This document shows positions 16,302 to 24,004 of a DNA stretch of 38,048 nt, piece after piece. Both the position numbers and the translations under genes were made by a program. Source of the stretch: Planctomycetota bacterium (GTDB lineage Bacteria; Planctomycetota; Planctomycetia; Planctomycetales; Planctomycetaceae); NCBI GenBank assembly GCA_003671275.1, contig QWPB01000091.1, positions 1 through 38,048 on the forward strand, read 5' to 3'. Below the pieces are notes generated by a model. It was not told the DNA's origin. It did not search any database and saw only the letters and a program-made list of their open reading frames with translations. Positions within the stretch are counted from its first letter, which is position 1. Each line of letters opens with the position of its first letter.

Positions 16302-17372
16302 TTACTGCGGGCTGGTCGGTTTACCCAGACACCGTCGGACCGTCTCGGTGTTGACCGGCTCGATGGCCCCCTTCTCTGTGAAGATCGCCCGGATCAAAGA
16401 GGCGGGAGTCACATCAAAGGCTGGATTGAAGACCCGCACACCCGCCGGAGCGGTGGCTTTCCCGAACCCGTGCGTGATCTCGCTGGCCGCCCGCTCTTCA
16501 ATTGGGATTCGCGATCCATCCGCCAGGCTCAGATCGAACGTACTGCTCGGAGCCGCTACGTAGAATGGAATGCCGTGAGCTTTGGCCAGCTGGGCGACGG
16601 AGTACGTGCCGATCTTGTTGGCGGCATCTCCATTGGCGGCGATGCGATCGGCTCCCACGATGACGGCGTCGACTCGACCCGACTTCATCACCCAACCGGC
16701 CATGTTGTCACAGATCAGCGTCGTCGGCACTCCCCGCTGCATCAGCTCCCAGCAGGTCAGCCGGGCCCCCTGCAACAGCGGGCGTGTCTCGTTGGCGTAG
16801 ACTTCGATTTGCAACCCTTGTTCGCGGGCGGCATAGATGACGGAAAGGGCTGTTCCATCGCCGGCGGTGGCCAGTGCGCCCGCGTTGCAATGGGTAAGTA
16901 CGCTCATCCCATCCGTCAGGTAGGCCGCTCCCACGCGTCCCATGGCCGCACACATGGCCTGGTCCTCGACTTCGATGGTGCGCGCCTCACGGTGAAGGCG
17001 TACCAGTCGCTCCGCCCCAGGCAGCCCCGCGATCGTCGACCCGACTTGCTTCATCCGGTCGAGAGCCCAGAACAGATTGACCGCTGTGGGGCGACTGCTC
17101 GCCAGACGATCACACACCGCGCCCAATGCCGTGATGAACTCCGTGTCAAAGCGATCTGCGGTGCCCTGCATCGAAACAACCACGCCGTAGGCTGCTGCCA
17201 CTCCAATCGCCGGAGCCCCCCGTACACGCAGGCTGCGAATGGCTTCGAAGACCGTTTCGACCGTCCGGCAGTCAAGATAGACGACATCATTCGGAAGGCG
17301 GGTCTGGTCGAGCAAACGCAACGCACCCGTTGTCGCATCACCGATCCACTCAATGGGGGCGGCTGTGGCCAT
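16302..17372 (-). CDS. mtnA: S-methyl-5-thioribose-1-phosphate isomerase
   Basis: This 356-residue enzyme of the eIF2B-like MtnA family converts 5-methylthioribose-1-phosphate to 5-methylthioribulose-1-phosphate in the methionine salvage pathway. Signatures are RSLRVRGAPAIGVAAAYGV near residues 45-65, LTHCNAGALATAGDGTALSV with the catalytic Cys near 160, and DAVIVGADRIAANGDAANKI with the catalytic Asp near 240. NKIGTYSVAQLAKAHGIPFY and PIEERAASEIT also fit. The ATG at 17372 is preceded by AGAGGA on the minus strand at five bases. It overlaps the end of the [2Fe-2S] gene by 23 bp. No other salvage gene (mtnB, mtnC, mtnK, mtnP) is in the window. Confidence 0.95.
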   Translation of the reverse strand: MATAAPIEWIGDATTGALRLLDQTRLPNDVVYLDCRTVETVFEAIRSLRVRGAPAIGVAAAYGVVVSMQGTADRFDTEFITALGAVCDRLASSRPTAVNLFWALDRMKQVGSTIAGLPGAERLVRLHREARTIEVEDQAMCAAMGRVGAAYLTDGMSVLTHCNAGALATAGDGTALSVIYAAREQGLQIEVYANETRPLLQGARLTCWELMQRGVPTTLICDNMAGWVMKSGRVDAVIVGADRIAANGDAANKIGTYSVAQLAKAHGIPFYVAAPSSTFDLSLADGSRIPIEERAASEITHGFGKATAPAGVRVFNPAFDVTPASLIRAIFTEKGAIEPVNTETVRRCLGKPTSPQ

Positions 17373-17685
17373 AAGAGTCCTCTGGAGTCGGGGGATCGTC
17401 TTGCGGACTCGCCGCGGGGGCTGCACTGCGATCCCGCGTTTCTAAATAGCGGGCACGTCCCGAACGGTGTTCTTCCGAGGTCGGTTCGGGGAGCCGATCA
17501 TCATCTCCCGTCTGACCCTGGTCAAACAGTCGCTGAAGAATCTTCACACACCAGCCACATCCCGTGCCGGCTCCACTGCACAGCGACAGCTGCGTGGCCC
17601 GGCGGGGCTTTTGGACGCGCATGAATTGCACGAGTTTGCGTTTGCTGACGTGAAAGCAAAGGCAGACCTCGTCATCGAGTTCCAT
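17350..17685 (-). CDS. BFD-like [2Fe-2S]-binding protein
   Basis: This 111-residue protein has an N-terminal BFD-type (bacterioferritin-associated ferredoxin) domain. The [2Fe-2S] ligand pattern is C8-x-C10 and C43-x-x-C46 (CLCFHVSK and CGWCVKIL), with an additional C36. The region after residue 55 is polar, Pro/Arg/Asp-rich and probably disordered, and its last codons overlap the start of mtnA. BFD domains pass electrons, for example to release iron from bacterioferritin, or serve as small modules in reductases. No bacterioferritin gene is visible. The overlap suggests co-transcription with mtnA, upstream of it. Confidence 0.8.
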   Translation of the reverse strand: MELDDEVCLCFHVSKRKLVQFMRVQKPRRATQLSLCSGAGTGCGWCVKILQRLFDQGQTGDDDRLPEPTSEEHRSGRARYLETRDRSAAPAASPQDDPPTPEDSYGHSRPH

Positions 17686-17743
17686 GTTCAGGGCTGCCTT
17701 GTTTCACGGGAAACGCTCTGCGGTCGAATCCGGACTCGTGGTC

Positions 17744-18625
17744 TTACGACAGTTCCAGCACCTTGTTCATCCGTTCGGCGATGTCGCGGAGTACCTCTTC
17801 GCCCCCACCCCCGACTTCACTGGTGGCCCACCCGTCGTAGCCGATTTCCGCCAGGGCGGTCAGCACCTCGGGCCAGTCTTCGCTACCCTCTCCAATCTTG
17901 CACCAGCTCTTTTCCATGTGGTACCCCTTGAAGTCGAACTTCGCGAGCCGCTTGCCCAGCTTGCGAATCCACGTGGCGGATGGGACTCCGTACTTCAGCA
18001 TATTGCTGCAATCGAAATAGGCCGCGACCCACGGGCTGTGGAAAGAGTCGACGTACTCAATCAACTGCTCGGGCGTGGTGATGAAGTCGTTCCAGACCGT
18101 CTCGATGCAGATCTTGACTTTCAGCTCTTCCGCCAGGGGCAGTGCCTTCTTCACTTCGGCTGCGGACCGTTCGAAGCACTGTTCATAGGTGACCCCATTG
18201 CGGGCGACACCGGGGACCAGCAGGGCCGTTTCGGCTCCGAAGAAGTGAGCATCCTTGATCGCGGTCTTCAGCCCTTCGAGACCCCGAGCCCGGACGGTTT
18301 CGTCCGGATCGGACAGCGTGTCTTTCCAGTGGACCGAGTCGATCGTGCCATGCATCACGATGCCGGTCGATTCACAAGCCGCCTTCAGGGCCGGAAGATT
18401 GATACCGCTCGGGCTGTCGATTTCGACCCCTTGGAACCCGAGTTTTTTGACCAGTTCGAGCTTGGCTAGTTCATCGCCCTCATGACGGATCATCCCATAC
18501 TTGACGGCCTTGCGCAGTTTGGGCCGCCGGGGAGTTTCAGCCGCCGACAGGGCCCCCGCGTGCGCAGCCAGCGTGATGGCAGCTGCGGTGCCGAGAAAAT
18601 GACGACGGTTCACAGAGCGCGACAT
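17744..18625 (-). CDS. Tat-exported sugar phosphate isomerase/epimerase-like TIM barrel
   Basis: This 293-residue protein begins with a Tat-type leader ([20 protein letters not shown]) and continues with an AP endonuclease 2/xylose-isomerase-like TIM barrel. Fold landmarks are [15 protein letters not shown], a Glu in [27 protein letters not shown], a Lys/His pair in [13 protein letters not shown], and [13 protein letters not shown]. Planctomycetes carry many exported members; typical reactions are isomerisation or epimerisation of keto sugars with a bound divalent metal. The substrate is unknown. It is 58 bp downstream of nothing related: the BFD gene follows it on the same strand after 58 bp. 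Confidence 0.88.
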   Translation of the reverse strand: MSRSVNRRHFLGTAAAITLAAHAGALSAAETPRRPKLRKAVKYGMIRHEGDELAKLELVKKLGFQGVEIDSPSGINLPALKAACESTGIVMHGTIDSVHWKDTLSDPDETVRARGLEGLKTAIKDAHFFGAETALLVPGVARNGVTYEQCFERSAAEVKKALPLAEELKVKICIETVWNDFITTPEQLIEYVDSFHSPWVAAYFDCSNMLKYGVPSATWIRKLGKRLAKFDFKGYHMEKSWCKIGEGSEDWPEVLTALAEIGYDGWATSEVGGGGEEVLRDIAERMNKVLELS

Positions 18626-18868
18626 GATGTGTTCCTGGGTGTCGAGGAAGGTGATTTTGGAATGCCGTCAGTGTATCGAGCGATCCCGGCGTGGGACCAG
18701 TTGGCCGATGTTCCCTCCGGCCGCTGCTGTCAGCGGGTTGCTCAGTGGCCCATGGGCCGCGAACGCCTCCCGATTCAGAGGCACCCGTGTTCGAAGACTC
18801 ACAGGATGAGGGGTAGCCGGGAGCGGCTGGCATGCGATAGGCTAGCGGGAACCCCGGTGGATCGATCC

Positions 18869-19171
18869 ATGCTGCTGATTCGCGTTGAGCTTCCCTATCA
18901 TCTGCGGAATCTGGCCCGTGTGGGGCGGGAGATTTCCATTTCTGTGGATGGCCCCGCCACACAGCGGTCATTGCTGGATGCGGTTGAGGCAGCCTATCCC
19001 GTCCTGCGGGGAACGATTCGGGACCATGCGACGGGTCGGCGACGTCCACTGCTACGCTACTTTGCCTGCGAGCGGGATCTGTCACATGACTCACCCGACG
19101 CGTTGCTGCCGGATGCCGTCCGAACGGGGCAGGAGCCATTTCTGGTGGTTGGCTCCGTCGCGGGTGGGTAA
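18869..19171 (+). CDS. MoaD/ThiS-like ubiquitin-fold protein ending in Gly-Gly
   Basis: This 100-residue protein starts [20 protein letters not shown], has the ubiquitin-like segment [20 protein letters not shown], and ends VVGSVAGG. The terminal Gly-Gly is the hallmark of MoaD/ThiS-type sulfur carriers, where it is adenylated and thiocarboxylated by an E1-like enzyme. No E1-like (MoeB/ThiF), molybdopterin or thiamine gene is in the window, so its partner is unknown. The ATG at 18869 starts the family-like sequence; longer same-frame extensions do not. A different frame is open across it and runs into the next gene, but that translation is Trp/Arg/Cys-rich nonsense. Its stop is 19 bp before the DUF1592-type gene, suggesting an operon. 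Confidence 0.8.
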   Translation: MLLIRVELPYHLRNLARVGREISISVDGPATQRSLLDAVEAAYPVLRGTIRDHATGRRRPLLRYFACERDLSHDSPDALLPDAVRTGQEPFLVVGSVAGG

Positions 19172-19190
19172 CAGGAGAGTTGACAGGACC

Positions 19191-21797
19191 ATGGGTTCAC
19201 TGATGAAGTCGATCGTTCACACGGTGGCCCTCTGGCTCGGCCTGATTTCGTGTGCGCCCGCCGAGACCCTCGTGCCCGTGGATCAGGCCGGGTACGCGAA
19301 GACGGTCGCCCCGTTCGTCCGGAAGTACTGCGGTGAGTGTCACACCGGTGAGAAGCCGGAAGGGGATTTCGGAGTCGATGCTGACCGCCTGGCCAACGAT
19401 TTTGGAGATCCCGCTGCTCGCGGAAAATGGCGCGAGGTGGTGAATGTCCTGAATTCGCATGAGATGCCTCCCGAGAAGTCGGACCAGCCGACCGCCGCGG
19501 AGGTTGCCTCCGTCGTCGACTGGATCACGGAGCAGACTGTCCGGGCCGAGCTGATTCGCCGCGAACGAACAGTCGTCATGCGGCGGCTGAATCGTCAGGA
19601 GTATCGCAACACGATTCGCGATCTGATCGGTGTGGACTTCGATACCTCGGGATTCCCGCAGGATCCACCGGCGGGCGGGTTCGATAACAATGGGGGGGCT
19701 TTATCGCTTTCGCCGTTGCATGTGGAGATGTACTTGGCAGCCGCCCAGCAGATCCTCGACCGGGCCTTGGTCGAAGGGGAGCGGCCCGCCGGGATTCAGT
19801 GGCGGTTTATTCCCAAGGTGGGCGATGCGGATCGGACCCGTCTGCGACTCGACAAGGAAAATAACCCGATCGTCAATGGCGGGAATAACCTGCAAGAGGG
19901 TGAGTGGGTGGTGGTCCATCACGAACGGTGGGACAAAGGGATCGGAGCCCGCGATTTTCGTGTCCCCGTCGCGGGGCTTTACACGATTCGCGTGCAGGCT
20001 GCGGGGCGGACGCCGACTCCGGAACAGGTGGTGGCTTCGGCGGAGAAGTTTCTGGCCCATCGCCGCGATGAGCAGGATGCCAAGAATCCGGCGGGCAAGA
20101 AGTACGCCCAGGAGCAATACGAACGTGACCTGGAGCATTTTCAGAACGACGGGATGTACCACTATGGACCACCACGGGTGAAGCTTGGCGTTCAACTGGG
20201 TTCGCTGCCGCGAACCATTGCCGAATTCGATGTGGATGGGACGCCGGAAAAGCCCAGGGTTCACGAATTCACGACGCGATTCACGACCGAGAAGGCGGGT
20301 GTTGGCTTCGAATATGCCTATGCCATTCCCAAGGTTCTGGAAAATTTCTGGATGCAGGGCCACGATAATTTTTCCCGGCCCGAGTTCATGGTGTCGTGGT
20401 TCGAGATCGAAGGGCCGGTCTACGATGCGTGGCCCCCCACTTCGCACACGCGAATCCTGTTTTCGTCCCCGCTGGCGGTGTCCGATGAAACGAAGTACGT
20501 ACGCGAGGTCCTGATACGGTTCATGTCGCGGGCGTTTCGTCGCCCTGTGGAACCGTCCGAAGTCGAAGCCAAGCTGGCACTGTTTGCAGCCCATCGAAAA
20601 GACAAGTCGCTGGTCGAAGCGGTCAAGTTGCCGTTGATTGGCGTGCTGACCAGCCCGCACTTTTTGTATCTGGTGGAGCGGTCGGATGAGGTCCGCGAGC
20701 GGGCCCGGACGCAGGCTGGTGCGATCAGCCAGGGGCCGGCTCTGCCTGAGGCCCGGACGCTCACCGCTCACGAATTGGCCGCGCGGCTGTCCTATCTGTT
20801 GTGGTCTTCGATGCCCGACGGGCCGTTGCTGGAACTGGCGGACAACGGGAAGCTGTTGGACCCGGCCGTCCGATTGGCGCAGGTGGATCGGATGCTGGCC
20901 GATCCCCGGTCCGAGGCGTTCGTCAAGAATTTTTCCGGTCAGTGGCTGGGGCTGCGTGATGTGGGGACGAATCCTCCAGCAGCGGACCTGTACCCGCAGT
21001 ATGACCGGCATCTGGAGACCTCAATGGTCGGGGAGTCCGAGGCATTCTTCGCCGAGTTTTTGCGAAATGATCTCGATGTCCGACAGATGATCCGCTCGGA
21101 CTTTGTGACGATCAATGAACGGCTGGCCCGTTTCTATGGGATTGCTGGAGTGCGAGGCGACCAGTTTCGCAAGGTGCCCGTCCCGACGGGAGTGCATCGC
21201 GGAGGGATCGTCACCCAGGCATTGATTTTGACGATCACCTCGAACGGGACGCGGACTTCCCCGGTGAAGCGTGGCACGTGGATTCTGAAGACGCTACTCA
21301 ATACCGATCCGGGTTTGCCGGTTGCCAACGCGGGGGAGATTGCCCCGAAGGTGCCAGGAATTGATAAGGCGACGGTCCGGAAACGATTGGAGATCCACCG
21401 CGAGTTGCCGCAGTGTGCCCGCTGTCACAGTAAGATTGACCCGCTGGGGTTCGCGCTGGAGAACTTCAACGCGACCGGCGATTGGCGTGATCAGGAAGGG
21501 TTCGGATACAAGGGCCGCGTGGGACGGGATGATCCGCGGATCGATGCCTCTTCACGGATGCCCGACGGGACGGAGATCCATGGAGTCGCCGGGTTGCAGG
21601 ACGCAATGCTCCAGCAGGAGGAGCTGTTCCTGGGGGCGGTGGCTTCGAAGTTGTTGACGTATGCCTGTGGCCGGGAAATGGGGCTGGCCGACCAGCCCAC
21701 CGTCAAGTCAGCCGTCGGGGAGATGAAGCAACAGAAATACACGCTGCGATCGCTGGTGAAGTATGTGGTCCTGAGTGACGCATTTTCGAAGCGGTAG
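19191..21797 (+). CDS. cytochrome-type DUF1587/1595/1592/1588/1585 protein
   Basis: This planctomycete exported protein has about 868 residues. A signal peptide (HTVALWLGLISCAPAETLVP) is followed by a c-type haem motif CGECH near residue 47. Domains in order: DUF1587 (RRLNRQEYRNTIRDLIGVDF), a central beta-rich region, DUF1595 (FMSRAFRRPVEPSEVEAKLA), DUF1592 (ELAARLSYLLWSSMPDGPLL), DUF1588 with a second CxxCH (CARCHSKIDPLGFALENFN), and DUF1585 (GCG-free tail TYACGREMGLADQPTVKSAV). Such proteins are probably periplasmic and haem-binding; their role is unestablished. They usually precede a DUF1552 gene, but none follows here. The ATG at 19191 or the one at 19203 could start translation; a longer frame upstream overlaps the MoaD-like gene and is not real. 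Confidence 0.93.
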   Translation: MGSLMKSIVHTVALWLGLISCAPAETLVPVDQAGYAKTVAPFVRKYCGECHTGEKPEGDFGVDADRLANDFGDPAARGKWREVVNVLNSHEMPPEKSDQPTAAEVASVVDWITEQTVRAELIRRERTVVMRRLNRQEYRNTIRDLIGVDFDTSGFPQDPPAGGFDNNGGALSLSPLHVEMYLAAAQQILDRALVEGERPAGIQWRFIPKVGDADRTRLRLDKENNPIVNGGNNLQEGEWVVVHHERWDKGIGARDFRVPVAGLYTIRVQAAGRTPTPEQVVASAEKFLAHRRDEQDAKNPAGKKYAQEQYERDLEHFQNDGMYHYGPPRVKLGVQLGSLPRTIAEFDVDGTPEKPRVHEFTTRFTTEKAGVGFEYAYAIPKVLENFWMQGHDNFSRPEFMVSWFEIEGPVYDAWPPTSHTRILFSSPLAVSDETKYVREVLIRFMSRAFRRPVEPSEVEAKLALFAAHRKDKSLVEAVKLPLIGVLTSPHFLYLVERSDEVRERARTQAGAISQGPALPEARTLTAHELAARLSYLLWSSMPDGPLLELADNGKLLDPAVRLAQVDRMLADPRSEAFVKNFSGQWLGLRDVGTNPPAADLYPQYDRHLETSMVGESEAFFAEFLRNDLDVRQMIRSDFVTINERLARFYGIAGVRGDQFRKVPVPTGVHRGGIVTQALILTITSNGTRTSPVKRGTWILKTLLNTDPGLPVANAGEIAPKVPGIDKATVRKRLEIHRELPQCARCHSKIDPLGFALENFNATGDWRDQEGFGYKGRVGRDDPRIDASSRMPDGTEIHGVAGLQDAMLQQEELFLGAVASKLLTYACGREMGLADQPTVKSAVGEMKQQKYTLRSLVKYVVLSDAFSKR

Positions 21798-21897
21798 TTC
21801 CAGCTTCATCTTCCCTCGTGAGGAGCGTCCCGATAACTTGGAGGTGCTGGCAAGTCACGGGCTGGCAGGAACCTCCTCGCGCAAGGCGATCCGCTTC

Positions 21898-22587
21898 ATG
21901 CCTCTTCTCAGCCAAACGTCAGTCGACTGGGTGGTCGTTCTCGATCAACTGTCGAACTGGTCCACTGCGGTGATTGTGATCTGTTTTGGTCTGCACCTGC
22001 TGCTGTTCCTGGGGTTGTGGGGGCTTTCCCGGCGGGACTTTCGGGTGATTGCTTCGACGCTGTTTGACTTCACACGCGGGATGAAGCATCAAAGCCTGTT
22101 CGATTCGGCCGCTCATCTGGGAGATCAGATCGAGGGGTTTCTGGCCGACGTCAACGATGTTCTGGATGACCCCACGCGGAGAGAAGACCGCCAGATGCTG
22201 CTGACGCGGATGCAGTACCTGGACGAAAAGCGGCGTTACCTGCAATCGATGTTCTTTGACACGCTCTACAACATGGCCCGGACGATGATCGAGGCTTACC
22301 CGCTGGCGGGGGTGCTGGGGACGATGCTGGCGATTGGAGCGGCGCTGACCATGGGTTCCGATGATCCCGGCAATGCGGTTGCGCTCGTGGTCAGCCGATT
22401 CGGTCAGGCAATCTGGAGTTCGTTTGCCGGGCTCATTTCGGCGATCATTCTGATGCTCATCAACAGCTTTCTGGAGCCCTCGTTTAACCGGCTGAGCGAA
22501 GACCGACGACTGGTTCGCGAGACGGTCGCCCGGGCCAAGCGGATTCTGGCACTGGCGGTTCACAAGTCGGAGGGGCCCGACGCATGA
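21898..22587 (+). CDS. MotA/TolQ/ExbB-like proton channel subunit
   Basis: This 229-residue inner-membrane protein has the ExbB/TolQ/MotA topology: one N-terminal helix (VIVICFGLHLLLFLGLWGLS), a cytoplasmic region of about 90 residues with charged helices, and two C-terminal helices, MIEAYPLAGVLGTMLAIGAA and SSFAGLISAIILMLINSFLE. These resemble the family's PLLGLLGTV and TTAxGLxxAI segments. A pentamer around two ExbD-like helices would carry protons to power work across the envelope. I chose ATG 21898 because the upstream residues are not family-like, although its ribosome site (AAGG at 21883) is weak. It overlaps the next gene by four bases (ATGA). Confidence 0.8.
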   Translation: MPLLSQTSVDWVVVLDQLSNWSTAVIVICFGLHLLLFLGLWGLSRRDFRVIASTLFDFTRGMKHQSLFDSAAHLGDQIEGFLADVNDVLDDPTRREDRQMLLTRMQYLDEKRRYLQSMFFDTLYNMARTMIEAYPLAGVLGTMLAIGAALTMGSDDPGNAVALVVSRFGQAIWSSFAGLISAIILMLINSFLEPSFNRLSEDRRLVRETVARAKRILALAVHKSEGPDA

Positions 22588-23330
22588 TCATTCGTCGCCG
22601 ATTGCTGCTGCAGATCACCCCGATCCTCGACATGTTGCTGCTGGTCATGTTCCTGCAGTTCATGGATATGAAGCAGCGTACGCTGGGGATGGCCTCCGAG
22701 GCGACGGCCACCGCGGTCGCGCTGGAAGAGGCGGATGCCCGGCTGGCCGCGACCCAGGCGGCCCTGATCCAGACTCAGCAGGACGCGGAACGCACACGCG
22801 AACAGCAGGCGACGATCGCCGGAATGGTGGCGGAAGTCTTCCACATGACCCCCGCCGAAACCAAATCACTCTTGCGAGATCTGCAACCCGCCGGGGCGAT
22901 TTCTCCCGCCACGCTGGACCGATTGGGACAGCTGGCAGCGGGCAGTCCGGCCCCGGTGGTTGAGCATCTGATTACCTATGGAGAGATTCGCAAACGCTGC
23001 GATTTGTGGGAGCTGCATATCGACGGGAACAATGTGGCTCATCTGACCTCGGGCGATCATGCGACGGCGCTGCGGGTGAACTTGAGTGACGCTCAGGATG
23101 CGGAGATCGAGGAGTTTGCGAACGCATTGGAAACCACGTACCGCGGGTTACCCCAGCCCAAATACCTGGTAATTGTACTGTTCAGTTTTGACCGTGCGGC
23201 CCGACTGACGGTGACGGAGGGGATCGGTAAGGCGCTGCCCCGCATTGTGGATCGCCTGACCAAGGCCAGCGTGGGGCTGACCCGCTTTGAGTACGCAGAG
23301 CTGGGGATGCGCGGTTCCTTAGTGCCCTGA
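22584..23330 (+). CDS. ExbD/TolR-like partner with coiled-coil stalk
   Basis: This 248-residue protein starts with a helix LQITPILDMLLLVMFLQFMD (residues 9-28). It matches the ExbD/TolR pattern T-P-x-x-D, where the membrane Asp (here D16) carries the protons. Unlike standard ExbD (about 140 residues), it continues into an Ala/Gln/Glu-rich region at about 40-80 that looks like a coiled coil (EEADARLAATQAALIQTQQD). A mixed periplasmic domain then runs to the end. Its strand KYLVIVLFSFDRAARLTVTE followed by a helix is reminiscent of the ExbD C-terminal fold. No TonB, Pal or OmpA-type peptidoglycan-binding motif is seen. Translation is coupled to the ExbB-like gene. The target of the force is unknown. 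Confidence 0.72.
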   Translation: MIIRRRLLLQITPILDMLLLVMFLQFMDMKQRTLGMASEATATAVALEEADARLAATQAALIQTQQDAERTREQQATIAGMVAEVFHMTPAETKSLLRDLQPAGAISPATLDRLGQLAAGSPAPVVEHLITYGEIRKRCDLWELHIDGNNVAHLTSGDHATALRVNLSDAQDAEIEEFANALETTYRGLPQPKYLVIVLFSFDRAARLTVTEGIGKALPRIVDRLTKASVGLTRFEYAELGMRGSLVP

Positions 23331-23385
23331 TGGAGTGGATGTATTGCCCGGTGTGTTCGGCCCGCGTGTATTGTGGGAGCCTCAA

Positions 23386-23792
23386 GAGACGTGATCGGTG
23401 GCGGGCCGCTCCCGAAGGAATCGATGCCCCTGTATTCTTTTCACGTCTCCTAAAATCGGCAGCTTTTCCGCTGGTAGAGGGTTCCCGTTGCCGATATGGT
23501 TCGACAGATGCAGTGCAGCGGAAAGTAATTTCCGCGAAATTGCAGGTGTCTCTCGGTTTCTTTGTGCCTCGCTTCACGGCGGCGCTACAATGAAGTCGAG
23601 TTTGACTCACGATGACCGACTTCTCGCTTCCTAGCGCCGGAGGACCAACAAACCGCGTGGGCCGCGGACGCCAAGGTACGTGCCAGACACGACCTGTCCA
23701 TCGCCCTTTTCGCAACGCATCCTGACGAGCCATACAGGACGAGAGTCGATAATCGAAGCTGCAGATCGGTTCGCCGGTCGGCAGCTTTTTTT
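23386..23792 (+). ncRNA. candidate structured non-coding RNA
   Basis: Perfect stems occur in order: GAGACGTGA/TCACGTCTC (23386-23394 with 23441-23449); ATCGGCA/TGCCGAT (23455-23461 with 23489-23495); GCGGAAA/TTTCCGC around a GTAA tetraloop (23518-23535); CGGCGCTA/TAGCGCCG (23580-23587 with 23642-23649) enclosing GAAGTCG/CGACTTC (23592-23598 with 23627-23633). The region ends in a strong intrinsic terminator. I checked for the conserved cores of RNase P RNA, tmRNA and SRP RNA and do not see them. It may be an unrecognised RNA, the 3' UTR of the ExbB/ExbD-like mRNA, or chance folding of GC-rich DNA. The 5' end is unknown. Confidence 0.4.
23756..23792 (+). terminator. intrinsic (rho-independent) terminator
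   Basis: Stem AAGCTGC (23756-23762) pairs with GCAGCTT (23781-23787). An inner stem GATCGG/CCGGTC (one G-U pair) closes a TTCG tetraloop after a single A/G mismatch, and a run of seven T's ends at 23792. It is oriented for plus-strand transcripts and separates the ExbB/ExbD-like unit from lpxA. Confidence 0.85.
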
Positions 23793-23911
23793 CATGGGGG
23801 GGCGGTCTCGCGGAACGGCTCACACCGCCGCGACTGGATGCGAATTGAACTCTGGCCGCCACAGCCGCCAGTTCGTTTCCGGTGAATCCGAGACTCCGCG
23901 ACCGGGAGATG

Positions 23912-23939
23912 TTGACGGAAACCGATGTTTTAGAATATT
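23912..23939 (+). promoter_or_regulatory. candidate sigma-70-type promoter for lpxA
   Basis: TTGACG (23912-23917, five of six matches to TTGACA), a 16-base spacer and AATATT (23934-23939, four of six matches to TATAAT) lie just downstream of a strong terminator and about 65 bases before the lpxA ATG. Position and match make it the best promoter candidate in the window. Confidence 0.45.
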
Positions 23940-24004
23940 CCTCGCATGCTCACATGCTGGTTGCGGAAATCATTCCGCACCGGTCCACCGACAAGGATGT
24001 CCGG

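Larger units (their letters stand above)
23331..24004. other. 674-base gap: structured region, terminator, lpxA promoter
   Basis: No convincing protein gene is present; the long minus-strand frame here is Arg/Ser/Pro-rich and has no family character. The first 460 bases contain a series of perfect stems, then an intrinsic terminator, then about 210 bases with a good candidate promoter for lpxA at 23912-23939 and AAGGA at 23993-23997. Confidence 0.7.

Noticed and set aside
16014-17624. Plus-strand open frame of 536 codons opposite mtnA
   Set aside because: Antisense shadow rich in Arg, Gly and His; mtnA carries all catalytic motifs on the minus strand.
18885-19190. Upstream extension of the DUF1592 gene reading frame by about 100 residues
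   Set aside because: The translation is Trp/Arg/Cys/Pro-rich and overlaps the MoaD-like gene, which has a clear family sequence and ends 19 bp before the ATG at 19191.
19701-21011. Minus-strand open frame of 436 codons opposite the DUF1592 gene
   Set aside because: Antisense shadow; the plus-strand product has multiple recognised domains and two haem motifs.
21898-23330. Zorya-type defence system (ZorA/ZorB)
   Set aside because: The pair has the proton-channel layout but lacks the long ZorA tail and a ZorB peptidoglycan-binding domain, and no ZorC, ZorD or ZorE-like gene follows.
23386-23792. RNase P RNA, tmRNA or SRP RNA gene
   Set aside because: I looked for their conserved core sequences (for example the GAGGAAAGTCC, GGTTCGAATCC and GGTCAGGTCCGGAAGG types) and did not find them, so I kept only a general candidate RNA call.
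23182-23862. Long minus-strand open frame (226 codons) in the gap before lpxA
   Set aside because: It overlaps the end of the ExbD-like gene, is Arg/Ser/Pro-rich, has no family character and covers the structured region and terminator.
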